Of a stretch of 64,000 nt of DNA, positions 56,447-64,000 are shown in pieces; position 1 is the first letter of the stretch; each line of letters starts with the position of its first letter. Under the pieces are notes generated by a model. The model ran no database searches. It was given only the letters and a program-made list of their open reading frames with translations, and was not told the DNA's origin. The position numbers and the translations under genes were made by a program. Location: positions 558,001 through 622,000 of the forward strand of contig NZ_JAGGJA010000001.1 in NCBI RefSeq assembly GCF_026229185.1, written 5' to 3'. The DNA is from Fodinibius salsisoli. Lineage in GTDB: Bacteria; Bacteroidota; Rhodothermia; Balneolales; Balneolaceae.

Positions 56447-58810
56447 ATGAGAGCAATAAATCGGAAGCTTTTTCGGGACATCTCCAATATGTGGGGCATG
56501 GTCTTTGTCATCGCTCTGATGATTATTTGTGGTTCGGCCACCTATATCACCTTTTTAAGTACACTCGACTCCCTTAGGCAATCGCAGGAATCCTATTACC
56601 AAGAGTACTATTTTTCAAATGTGTTTGCCTCACTGAAACGGGCTCCCAATGCTTTGGCCAGTCGCGTACGAGAGATTGAGGGCGTAAATCGTATAGAACT
56701 ACGGATTCAATCGGGCGTAAATCTGGAGGTCCCTGGTTTTGATGAAGCAGTGACAGGCATGGTCACATCACTGCCTGATGAGCGAGAGCCGCTGTTGAAT
56801 AGATTGTATCTGCGCGAAGGACGTATGCCCAACCCTTATGTTGAGAACGAAATTGTGCTGGGCGATGGATTCGCGGAAGGGCATGGTTTAAGTACCGGGG
56901 ACAAGCTGATGGCTGTCATTAACGGTCGGAAGAAAGAACTGACGATTGTAGGTATCGGCTTGTCTCCCGAGTTTATATTTCAGGGACAGCCGGGTAACAC
57001 CTCGGGGGATTTATTGCGGTTTGGCATCATGTGGATGCGGCGGTCGCCGCTGGAGGCGGCCTTTGATATGGATGGAGCCTTTAACAATGTGGTACTCTCA
57101 GTAACACGGGGAACTAATGAAAAGGATGTAATCGTACAGTTGGATCAAATCCTGAAATCACATGGCGGGCTTGGAGCCATAAGCCGGGAAGATCAAAATT
57201 CACACTTTTTTATTACCGAGGAGTTCAAACAATTAAAGCAGACTGCTACTATTATTCCTACCATTTTTATCTTGGTGGCTGCCTTCCTGCTGAATGTGGT
57301 AATTAGCCGACTGGTACGTACACAACGAGAGCAGGTGGGCATTTTAAAAGCCTTTGGCTACACGAATTACGAGATCGGGATTCACTATTCGCTAATGGTA
57401 TCTGTCATTGTACTCATAGGACTCGCGGGGGGGATACTGTTGGGCCATGATCTTGGACAACGGCTATCAGCACTGTATGCCAGTTACTATCGGTTCCCTT
57501 TCCTGCACTTTGAAATAAATCTATGGGATCTTATCGCAGCCTCGTTCATTTGTATGGCAGCTGCATATAGCGGAGTGTTTTTTTCAATTAGGGAGGCCGT
57601 TACCCTGCCACCTGCCGAGGCGATGCGTCCGGAACAGCCCAAGATATACCATAAAAGTATATTGGAGAAGATGGGGGCATCTGATTTGTTGGATCAGCCT
57701 ACTAAAATGATTTTACGCCAAATGGGACGGCAACGGATGAAGATTGTCTTTGGAGTTTTGGGCGTCGCTTTTGCAATTGCATTGGTGATGCTGGGCCGGA
57801 TGAGTAACGATTCCGTAAAATATGCCGTAGAGGTGGAATTCCGCCAGGCGAATCTATTTGATCTTGGTGTATCCTTCCGAGAGGGGATTTCCAAACATGC
57901 CATTATGGAGATCCAGCGAACCCCCGGTGTGTATTACAGTGAGGGCTACCGTTCGGTTCCCGTACGGATGATAGCTGGACATCGCAGGTACCTTACAGCC
58001 CTCGAAGGGCACTATACCAATATGAAACTGAGACAAATACTGGACACCGAACAACAACCTGTTGAAATCCCTGTTGAGGGTTTGCTGATGAATAAAACCC
58101 TTGGAGAGATATTAAAAGTTGAATCAGGAGATACCATTACCGTTGAGTTTATGGACGGGAGCGGGCGTATGGCACAAATCCCGACTGTTGGCTTTATCCA
58201 CCAGTATTTTGGGCTGGGCTGCTATATGAATATTGAAAAACTAAATAGCCTGTTGCCGGAAAAAAGTCTAGTATCCGGCAGTTACCTTGCTATTGATCGG
58301 GCTTATGAGGATGAAATAACCGCCTTTCTCAAAGAAAGTCCATTTGTAGGAGAAATAATATCCAAACATCGAATGATCGAACGTTTTTATGAGTCAACCG
58401 CCCAAACCTGGCTGATTATCGCCCTGTTTATATCACTGTTTGCCGGCGCTACGGCCTTCAGTGTCGTCTATAACAATGCGCGTATTTCATTATCCGAACG
58501 AAACCGAGAGCTGGCGAGCCTTCGGGTGTTGGGGTTAACGCGGGGAGAGATCTCCTATATTCTGCTGGGGGAATTGGCCATTGTTGTACTGGTTGCCATC
58601 CCAATAGGCTTCTTTATAGGATGGGGCATAACATACTTTACCCTATGGTCTATGCAAACCGAGCTTTACCGGATACCGATGAATATAACAGCTGCTACCT
58701 ATGCGCTGGCTGCCCTGGTGGTAATAGTATCGGCTGTATTTTCGGGCTGGCTGGTACGCAGAAAATTAAACCGTTTGGATTTAATAGGTGTTTTAAAAAC
58801 AAGGGAATAG
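56447..58810 (+). CDS. FtsX-type ABC transporter permease
   Basis: This 787-residue inner-membrane protein has an N-terminal helix (residues ~15-40), a large periplasmic MacB-type core, and an FtsX core of three helices near residues ~275-380. A second periplasmic segment follows, and a second FtsX core near ~650-780 (NARISLSERNRELASLRVLGLTRGEI). This double FtsX layout is typical of Bacteroidota MacB-like or YknZ/DevC-like permeases that export lipids, peptides or drugs with an adaptor. It lies 4 bp after the ATPase gene and 4 bp before the adaptor gene. Confidence 0.93.
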   Translation: MRAINRKLFRDISNMWGMVFVIALMIICGSATYITFLSTLDSLRQSQESYYQEYYFSNVFASLKRAPNALASRVREIEGVNRIELRIQSGVNLEVPGFDEAVTGMVTSLPDEREPLLNRLYLREGRMPNPYVENEIVLGDGFAEGHGLSTGDKLMAVINGRKKELTIVGIGLSPEFIFQGQPGNTSGDLLRFGIMWMRRSPLEAAFDMDGAFNNVVLSVTRGTNEKDVIVQLDQILKSHGGLGAISREDQNSHFFITEEFKQLKQTATIIPTIFILVAAFLLNVVISRLVRTQREQVGILKAFGYTNYEIGIHYSLMVSVIVLIGLAGGILLGHDLGQRLSALYASYYRFPFLHFEINLWDLIAASFICMAAAYSGVFFSIREAVTLPPAEAMRPEQPKIYHKSILEKMGASDLLDQPTKMILRQMGRQRMKIVFGVLGVAFAIALVMLGRMSNDSVKYAVEVEFRQANLFDLGVSFREGISKHAIMEIQRTPGVYYSEGYRSVPVRMIAGHRRYLTALEGHYTNMKLRQILDTEQQPVEIPVEGLLMNKTLGEILKVESGDTITVEFMDGSGRMAQIPTVGFIHQYFGLGCYMNIEKLNSLLPEKSLVSGSYLAIDRAYEDEITAFLKESPFVGEIISKHRMIERFYESTAQTWLIIALFISLFAGATAFSVVYNNARISLSERNRELASLRVLGLTRGEISYILLGELAIVVLVAIPIGFFIGWGITYFTLWSMQTELYRIPMNITAATYALAALVVIVSAVFSGWLVRRKLNRLDLIGVLKTRE

Positions 58811-58814
58811 AGCC

Positions 58815-60002
58815 ATGAAAATCACAAAAAAACAGTTGTTTATATCAGCCTTTTCCATATTGGTGGTGCTCTTGGTAGTTTGGGGATTTCTTCCTTCGCC
58901 CGTACCTGTAACGGTGGATCAGGCCCGGGTTGCCCCCCTTGAAGTAACCATAGAGGAAGAGGGTAAAACACAGGTAGCCGATCGTTACACCATTTCGGCA
59001 CCGGTGACCGGTTATGTATTAAGAATTCAGCACGAAGTGGGAGATACGGTAGCTGCCAACCAAGAGCTCTTTCAGATCCAGCCCGTCCCCGATTTGATTA
59101 GTGCACGCCAGCGTGAAATAGCCCAGTCGCAGTTTGAGGCCGCTAAATATAGACGGCAGCAGGCCATGGAGCATCTTAATCTTTCCGGTGAGGAAAAGCG
59201 TTTGGCTGATTTAGAACTGCAACGCATTCAAAACCTTTTTGATGAAGGGATAGGGAGTGAGCAGGGGCTGGATAATGCCAAATTAGCCGCCAGACGCGCT
59301 GCCGCTCAGAAAGCATCGGCGGAATTTTCATTAAATATTGCCGAACATGAAATACAGGCCGCCAAATCGGCACTGCGATCATTCCAGGCATCAGGGGGAG
59401 GGGAACAGATCTCTATACGCGCTCCAGTCGGAGGGCACCTGCTGAAGATTCACCAGAAGAGTGAGGGAACCGTGCAGGCGGGGACCCCCATCTTAGAAAT
59501 CGGTGATCCGTTATCTCTCGAAATAAAGGCAGACCTGCTTTCCGCTGATGCCGTGCAGGTGCGCAGGGGAACCGCGGTGCGGATTAAGCGGTGGGGTTCC
59601 GATACAATTTTAGATGGTGTTGTTCGGGTTGTAGAGCCATCCGGATATACCCGAATATCGGCGCTGGGGGTCGAAGAGCAGCGTGTACCGGTGGTGGTGG
59701 ATATACTGTCGTCCCGTCAACAGTGGCAGGCGCTGGGGGATGGCTACCGGGTGGTGGCAGAGTTTATTATCTGGCAGGGCGATAACGTATTGCAGGTTCC
59801 CTCTTCTTCACTGTTTAGAATGGATGAAGAATGGGGTCTTTTTTTGGTGGACGGTGGATCGGCCCGATTGCGTCGCGTTGAAGCGGGGCGCCAAAACGGA
59901 TTGCATACGCAAATTGTTAACGGCTTGGCCAAGGGAGAGACGGTCCTCACCCATCCTGATGAGCGTATTGAAGATGGTGTGAGGGTTGAAATTCGGAATT
60001 GA
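58815..60002 (+). CDS. HlyD/MacA-family periplasmic adaptor
   Basis: This 395-residue membrane-fusion protein has an N-terminal membrane anchor (residues ~8-25). A lipoyl-like half motif follows (TISAPVTGYVLRIQHEVGDTV), then a long helical hairpin at residues ~95-190, the second lipoyl half (SIRAPVGGHLLKIHQKSEGTV) and beta-barrel domains. It closes with the segment GLHTQIVNGLAKGETVLTHPDERI. It connects the ABC permease encoded just upstream to an outer-membrane channel, possibly one of the barrel proteins in this cluster or a TolC protein elsewhere. Last gene of the exporter operon. Confidence 0.94.
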   Translation: MKITKKQLFISAFSILVVLLVVWGFLPSPVPVTVDQARVAPLEVTIEEEGKTQVADRYTISAPVTGYVLRIQHEVGDTVAANQELFQIQPVPDLISARQREIAQSQFEAAKYRRQQAMEHLNLSGEEKRLADLELQRIQNLFDEGIGSEQGLDNAKLAARRAAAQKASAEFSLNIAEHEIQAAKSALRSFQASGGGEQISIRAPVGGHLLKIHQKSEGTVQAGTPILEIGDPLSLEIKADLLSADAVQVRRGTAVRIKRWGSDTILDGVVRVVEPSGYTRISALGVEEQRVPVVVDILSSRQQWQALGDGYRVVAEFIIWQGDNVLQVPSSSLFRMDEEWGLFLVDGGSARLRRVEAGRQNGLHTQIVNGLAKGETVLTHPDERIEDGVRVEIRN

Positions 60003-60090
60003 TTGCCACTGCACAACGAAAACCTGGTATTATAGCTGTGCTAGCTAATTAAGATTAATTTGGAGGGTCCGGTATAGAGAAGGTATGGCA

Positions 60091-60495
60091 CTATCTGTAA
60101 GCATTTTTTATATGAGATAATTGGGAGGGATTCATATGATGCAACATTTGATCGATCAGTGTGGTTTGTTGCTGCGCCAGGTTATTTACATCGTCAGGAT
60201 CGCCATTCATGAGCATATAAACGCAGGCTAACCCTGATAGCTTCCAGTCTTTGTAAATATAATGGGGCTTACTACGGAAAATTAAATAGAAATGTTCTTC
60301 CAGTGGTATATTGAGTGTTCGAAAGACTTTCATGGTATGGTTTACAGATTGTTCAATATCAATTAAGCCATCTTCATCTGAATGAAGAAAATCACTTGCG
60401 TAATACATACATCTTCTTCTTATAATATTGTCCATGAAATGCCTAATGCCGTAAGAGTGGTATTCATCATATGATATATGCGGAAGCTGTTCCAT
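60091..60495 (-). CDS. protein of unknown function
   Basis: This 134-residue cytoplasmic protein is probably mostly helical; there is no signal peptide or membrane helix. It contains several Tyr/His-rich stretches (ISYDEYHSYGIRHFMDN near the start, then YASDFLHSDEDGLIDIEQSVNHTMKVF) and a second half with LACVYMLMNGDPDDVNNLA. I do not recognise the family. Its start is 85 bp downstream of a 19-bp dyad, at the same distance as in the other genes of the putative regulon. That is the only clue to its role. Confidence 0.65.
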   Translation of the reverse strand: MEQLPHISYDEYHSYGIRHFMDNIIRRRCMYYASDFLHSDEDGLIDIEQSVNHTMKVFRTLNIPLEEHFYLIFRSKPHYIYKDWKLSGLACVYMLMNGDPDDVNNLAQQQTTLIDQMLHHMNPSQLSHIKNAYR

Positions 60496-60580
60496 ATTGC
60501 TTAACCTTTTGTAAGCTTAACTGCTTCTATAAAAATAATGGCAGTTCGTATTATTGGTGTAAGTTATTGTTGGCTTGTAA

Positions 60581-60599
60581 TGTGGAAAAATAACCTACA
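60581..60599. promoter_or_regulatory. 19-bp dyad, site 5
   Basis: TGTGGAAAAATAACCTACA on the plus strand; in the direction of the downstream minus-strand gene it reads TGTAGGTTATTTTTCCACA. It is 85 bp before the start at 60495. Confidence 0.6.
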
Positions 60600-60682
60600 T
60601 GAATCCCTCTGTAACCGGTTGATACGGTCGCTTGTGGTTGCCTATTCTCTTTTTAATGTTATCCATATCCAGTTTTCATAGA

Positions 60683-60833
60683 TTATTCATCTGCAACAAC
60701 CAGAAACCCTTTCATACCTGTGGCATAATTCACTTTCAGGTCGCCATACTTTTTCTCAACTTGTGTTCAAGTTCATTAAATCAGCGGTAAGCTTTTCGAT
60801 GTATTTATCACGTTCTTGTTTTGCCTTTTCCAT
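60683..60833 (-). pseudogene. degenerate coiled-coil small protein remnant
   Basis: From the ATG at 60833 the frame gives MEKAKQERDKYIEKLTADLM and stops after 25 codons. A second frame then reads EHKL, and a third reads EKKYGDLKVNYATGMKGFLV and ends VADE at 60683. Joined by two small shifts, they would give a ~50-residue Lys/Glu-rich coiled-coil protein, reminiscent of short stress-induced coiled-coil proteins. It could be a decayed gene; the evidence is only the matching flow of the three frames. Confidence 0.35.
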
Positions 60834-60965
60834 AACAATTCCGCTAAGATTAAAGATGTTGTATTAAGGAATAATTATTACAGCCTTCTTAGTTAATGGA
60901 TAATCTTGTCTATCCATTAAAAATTATTGCCTCCTAACGAGACTGTTATTAGCGGGTCTGCCTCT

Positions 60966-61199
60966 CTATAAGTCTAAATGCAAGTCGATGTAATCAATAA
61001 GGTTCTGGAGTGCTTCCTCTTCGGTACTTCCGGTAGCCGAGATTGATTTTCCCCCCTTCGAAGAGGCCATAATTTTAATACCATCCCAATGTTGGGCCCG
61101 TTCCTTTATCGAAAACCCCCGATATCCTTTAGTGGATAGAAGGTGAGGGCGTTCGTGAAAGACAGATTCTTGTCCGCGGTTGTCATAGCGATTATTCAT
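60966..61199 (-). CDS. small protein of unknown function
   Basis: This 77-residue cytoplasmic protein has a predicted strand-strand-helix order. The segment GYRGFSIKERAQHWDGIKIMAS reads as two strands, SISATGSTEEEALQNLIDYID as a strand plus helix, and the chain ends LHLDL. This is somewhat like small HicB/DUF1902-type folds, but I would not assign it. It begins 4 bp after the DksA-like gene and is certainly in the same operon. There is no toxin-like partner next to it, which argues against a toxin-antitoxin pair. Confidence 0.65.
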   Translation of the reverse strand: MNNRYDNRGQESVFHERPHLLSTKGYRGFSIKERAQHWDGIKIMASSKGGKSISATGSTEEEALQNLIDYIDLHLDL

Positions 61200-61203
61200 A
61201 ACG

Positions 61204-61602
61204 TTATTGGTCTTTAACTAATCCTTTTTGTTTAGCCTCAATACTGTAACGTGTATGAGGTACAGCTTCCAGCCGTTCCTTTGAAATAGGTTTACCGGTA
61301 GCCTGGCAGATACCATACGTCTTATTTTCTATACGCTCCAGGGCATGGTTGATATGTATGATGTATTCTCTGACTCTTTCAATCTGGAGATAATTCATCT
61401 CTGATTCCTGCTCTTCTGAACCAACATCGGCCATGTGATGGGCAAGGGAAGAGTAATCCGCATCATCTGCTTCACCCAAATTAGTTTGGGCATTACGAAC
61501 CTCTTCGAGCCTTTCTGCAGCATCGTTACGCTTTTCAAGCAACACCTTTTTAAAGTGCTTGAGCTCCTCTTCCGTAAAAGGATATCTTGATGTATGGGAC
61601 AT
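61204..61602 (-). CDS. TraR/DksA-family protein with a degraded zinc finger
   Basis: This 132-residue protein has the N-terminal coiled-coil helices of DksA/YocK proteins (FTEEELKHFKKVLLEKRNDAAERL and NLGEADDADYSSLAHHMADVGSEEQESE; the latter carries the acidic DxxD-like tip). The zinc-finger region reads GICQATGKPISKERLEAVPHTRYSIEAKQ, so three of the four expected Cys are gone (CQAT instead of CxxC, YSIE instead of CxxC). It may bind RNA polymerase without zinc, as in Cys-poor DksA2-type proteins. A 77-residue gene follows 4 bp later; a 19-bp dyad lies 83 bp upstream. Confidence 0.88.
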   Translation of the reverse strand: MSHTSRYPFTEEELKHFKKVLLEKRNDAAERLEEVRNAQTNLGEADDADYSSLAHHMADVGSEEQESEMNYLQIERVREYIIHINHALERIENKTYGICQATGKPISKERLEAVPHTRYSIEAKQKGLVKDQ

Positions 61603-61685
61603 GGTAAAGCATTTTTTAAGTGATTATCTCTATTTTATTTACGGTAGCAAAGGCAGAAAATCTGTGGGAAGAGCACTGAAGTTAC

Positions 61686-61704
61686 TGTAGCGGGAAAACG
61701 TACA
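61686..61704. promoter_or_regulatory. 19-bp dyad, site 6
   Basis: TGTAGCGGGAAAACGTACA; on the minus strand TGTACGTTTTCCCGCTACA. It is 83 bp before the start of the DksA-like gene. Confidence 0.55.
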
Positions 61705-61941
61705 GATAAGAACCTGTTCGGCTCCAGTAGATTTTGTAAAATAGTGTGGCTTTCTTCAATCTCTTTAATTGTATAGTTAGACGGATCATTTGTACTCTCC
61801 CTTTAAATGTCACCTTAGCAAGTATATACATTCATAGTATCCAGAAGCTGTTCTGGGGTTACCAGAGGGCCCCGCATCCTATAATGCATAACAGTTTCAT
61901 ATGGGAGTTATGAGTACTACCCGGCGGATACGCCCACCAAT

Positions 61942-62034
61942 AAAGCCAACGGTTTCCTTTCGCCGGCATTACCCGGAGCAAGTTCTTTAGGTATATTCTC
62001 AGCCCCCTCAAGGGCACCCTCAACCACTGGCTTT
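61942..62034 (-). ncRNA. TPP riboswitch B (THI element)
   Basis: On the minus strand it shows GAGGGTGCCC, GGCTGAGAA, AAGAACTTGCTCCGGGTAA and TGCCGGCGAAAGGAA. P1 pairs AAAGCCA (62034-62028) with TGGCTTT (61948-61942). Compared with riboswitch A, the P1 pair T-A is replaced by C-G, a compensatory change that supports the fold. No thiamine gene is downstream; the DksA-like gene starts 339 bp away. Confidence 0.87.
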
Positions 62035-62273
62035 CAATGTCAACACTATTCAGGTGTCAACAAAGAATAGCCGTTGCGCACTTTCCATTTTTCCTATTAT
62101 GAAATCCTGGAAAGAAGCCCCCGGCTTTAAATTCAGGGCTTATCGTCGGTAGCATTTTATGCCACTCATGACTGCGCATATCCATTATTTCAAGACTCTC
62201 TCTTGTATCTTGAATCTGATAGTAATATAGAAGTCGGCACTAAATTCATTTGTAGTGTTTCTTTGCCGGACAA

Positions 62274-62292
62274 TGTAAAAGATTCTCCTACA
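62274..62292. promoter_or_regulatory. 19-bp dyad, site 7
   Basis: TGTAAAAGATTCTCCTACA, differing from site 1 at only two central positions. It lies at the outer end of leader region B, 239 bp from the riboswitch, matching the position of site 1 relative to riboswitch A. Confidence 0.6.
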
Positions 62293-62512
62293 TTACCGGC
62301 CAAAAGGATATGAATTGCTATCGGGACTAAGATTTAATAGAAGGCACGGAAGAGTTAAATTGAGAGCTGATATTAAAGAACAGCATTGCGATGAATTGAA
62401 CCCATTTATTTAAGTTCATTCTTAGTTTGTAGTAACTGGTAGCTAAGACGGTCGTCAGTTTAGGATAAGGTAAATTCCTTTCTTGGCTGCAAAAAGTGTT
62501 ATCCCAAACGGA

Positions 62513-64000
62513 CTATTTAGCAGTATTTTCTTCTATTGGCAGTACACACTTGACGATAGTACCACCTTCTTCGGAGACTCTTTTAATTTCTGATTTTCCT
62601 CCCAATAACTCAGTACGGTAATGCATTATATTGATACCTTGGCCATTTGTATCTTTTTCCCGATTGTAGCCAATGCCATTATCTTCAATGGTTAGGTTCA
62701 ACATATTGTTATCCAAGGAAAGGGTGATATCAATTTTCTGTGCATTCCCATGTTTGATGGCGTTTGTGATCGCTTCTTGGGCAATATAGTATAGGGAAGA
62801 AGTAATAGAATCGTCGGTTATCCGCCCGGAGATATCATCGGTAGTCAACATACACTCTACGTCATATACATTTTTTGTTTGCTTGACTAACAAAGTAAGC
62901 GCATCAGAGGCAGAACTGACACTACCAGCCAGAGGCAGTACAAAATGAGAGAGCCCCCGTATGTTTTGTAAGGATTCAACGATCAGTTGTTTGATATCAT
63001 TGATTTCATTCCGGCTGTCTTCATCCAGTTTTTTTATTTGTGGACTCGAGTCCAGCATCAACTTGATAGCCAGCAGGTTTTGACTTATCTCATCATGCAA
63101 GAATTGGCCGATACTCCAGCGCTCTTTCTTCTCTACGCGTAACACATCTTGTTGGAGCTGTTTTTGAATTTCAATCTTTTCTTCAAGTTCTGTTTTAACC
63201 TTTTCTAATTCGGTTATGTCCACGAATGTGAGCACGGCCCCTTCAACCTTATAATCCGTTGTATTATACGGCTTGATATGCATCATATATGATTTGCCCT
63301 CGCTGCTGCGAATCTGTTTTTGTATTGGATCCAGCTTTTTATCACCCAGCATCGATTCGATTTGTTTAATAAGATCTTCTTCTTGAATATGATGTGTGAT
63401 GTGAGAGAGGGGGCGGCCTAAATCTGAAGCAATTAAATTAAATAGCTTGTTTGTACTCTGAGTAAAACGCTTGATTCGCATTTTAGAATCAACAAATAAA
63501 ATCCCAATTTCAGTTGCTTCCATCAGGTTCTTCAGGTCGTTATTGGCTTTCTGGAGCTCCTCGATCTTTGTCTCGAGCTCTTCATTAACAAATTTCAGTT
63601 CCTCATTAACCGATTGTAACTCTTCTTTGCTGGTCTCCAGTTCCTCTGTAGTGGTCTGCAGTTCTTCATTCATTGACTGCAGTTCTTCATTGGATGCCAT
63701 CAATTCCTCATTAGAGGTACCATACTCCTCTAAGACTTGCTGGAGCTGCTCCCTGGTCTGTTCCAGTTCTTTCTCTAATTGTAATACTACCTCAGACTCT
63801 TCAAACTCCCGATTATCCGTCGGAATTTTCTGGTCTTCATCTTTACCAGATTCTTCCATTTCCTCAAACACGATTTGACGATATCCCTGGGGAATTTTTG
63901 AGCCCTGAATAGGCCTGATCTTAAGATTAAGATGTAGCAACTGATTTTGTAATTGTACGGCCACATTTTTAGTAATGGTTGGAGCGTCATCGTGTTGGTT
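62513..64000 (-). CDS. CheB/CheR-PAS-type hybrid sensor histidine kinase, 3' part
   Basis: The frame is open to the right edge, so only about 495 C-terminal residues are visible; an internal GTG at 63964 is not the start. It begins in a PAS_10-like region. A long Glu/Leu-rich coiled coil follows (EELMASNEELQSMNEELQTT), as in CheB-CheR-PAS fusion proteins, and then a PAS domain (EIGILFVDSKMRIKRFTQST). The kinase core is a HisKA_3 domain with FLHDEISQNLLAIKLML as the phospho-acceptor region, and a HATPase_c domain (NAIKHGNAQ ... DNGIGYNREKDTNGQG). Such NarX/DegS-type kinases phosphorylate LuxR-type response regulators. It may control the nearby dyad-bearing genes. Confidence 0.9.
   Translation of the reverse strand, partial: NQHDDAPTITKNVAVQLQNQLLHLNLKIRPIQGSKIPQGYRQIVFEEMEESGKDEDQKIPTDNREFEESEVVLQLEKELEQTREQLQQVLEEYGTSNEELMASNEELQSMNEELQTTTEELETSKEELQSVNEELKFVNEELETKIEELQKANNDLKNLMEATEIGILFVDSKMRIKRFTQSTNKLFNLIASDLGRPLSHITHHIQEEDLIKQIESMLGDKKLDPIQKQIRSSEGKSYMMHIKPYNTTDYKVEGAVLTFVDITELEKVKTELEEKIEIQKQLQQDVLRVEKKERWSIGQFLHDEISQNLLAIKLMLDSSPQIKKLDEDSRNEINDIKQLIVESLQNIRGLSHFVLPLAGSVSSASDALTLLVKQTKNVYDVECMLTTDDISGRITDDSITSSLYYIAQEAITNAIKHGNAQKIDITLSLDNNMLNLTIEDNGIGYNREKDTNGQGINIMHYRTELLGGKSEIKRVSEEGGTIVKCVLPIEENTAK

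Larger units (their letters stand above)
60496..60965. other. gene-poor stretch with a gene remnant
   Basis: This 470-bp region holds the 19-bp dyad site 5 (60581-60599) and a degenerate minus-strand coding remnant (60683-60833, listed separately). Otherwise no gene or repeat is seen. Confidence 0.5.
61603..62512. other. long leader/intergenic region B
   Basis: This 910-bp region holds the 19-bp dyad site 6 (61686-61704), a minus-strand TPP riboswitch (61942-62034), about 230 bp paralogous to region A, and dyad site 7 (62274-62292). The last 220 bp before the kinase gene's 3' end show no feature. A possible 42-codon minus-strand frame at 62057-62185 is discussed in the findings. Confidence 0.7.

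Noticed and set aside
60966-61602. The DksA-like gene and the 77-residue gene considered as a toxin-antitoxin pair
   Set aside because: The larger protein is clearly of the DksA family, and the small one lacks toxin or antitoxin motifs.

Overview
The window looks like chromosomal DNA of a member of the FCB group, most likely Balneolota (Balneolaceae) or a close Bacteroidota relative. The reasons are a SusC/SusD pair, a DUF4295 mini-gene next to the L33 and L28 genes, DUF2911 and sortilin-type propeller proteins, weak Shine-Dalgarno sequences and moderate GC content. This placement is inferred from gene content only; there is no rRNA gene in the window.

The window appears to be origin-proximal. 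A non-coding stretch at about 19.59-19.96 kb is packed with DnaA boxes, three of them perfect, and is the best oriC candidate. gyrB and gyrA lie at 37.5-41.9 kb, and mnmG-rsmG at 44.2-46.7 kb carries three parS-like sites inside and at the start of rsmG. dnaA and parAB are not in the window.

Layout. 1-2.5 kb: four SRPBCC/AHSA1 proteins, a VOC protein and a small unknown gene. 3.2-8.7 kb: a SulP transporter, a hemolysin-III-like protein, two Crp/Fnr regulators around a flavodoxin-fold reductase, and an SDR. 9-13.6 kb: a protease-like/propeller/barrel protein, a DUF2911 lipoprotein, an AtuA-like domain protein and a frameshifted SnoaL-like gene. 13.9-19.5 kb: fabF, a SelW-like protein, an S41 peptidase, purM and a DinB/YfiT protein. 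20-23.4 kb: dtd, a phosphatase-superfamily enzyme, adk, MscS and a short HU-like protein. 23.5-31.2 kb: a SusC-SusD-sortilin-like outer-membrane operon. 31.5-37.2 kb: a LolC/E-type permease, MarR, exonuclease III, tyrS, CvpA, YqeY and small ribosomal genes. 42-48.4 kb: lactate dehydrogenase with a WYL regulator, mnmG-rsmG and a phosphoribosyltransferase. Several intergenic gaps in the first 16 kb hold members of a hairpin-rich repeat family.

The most unusual part is 48.4-64 kb. Two paralogous leader regions of roughly 350 bp, each with a minus-strand TPP riboswitch but no thiamine gene downstream, flank a block of about 13 kb. The block encodes a cytochrome c fused to an outer-membrane-barrel-like domain, a pentaheme cytochrome, an L,D-transpeptidase, a Met/Gln-rich exported protein, a second barrel protein, an OB-fold-like exported protein, a four-helix membrane protein and a MacB-like ABC exporter with its adaptor. 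Seven 19-bp TGTA-N11-TACA-type dyads occur here, five of them at 74-111 bp before genes. A hybrid CheB/CheR-PAS-type histidine kinase begins at the right edge. I infer a co-regulated envelope redox or stress regulon that I do not recognise as a described system.
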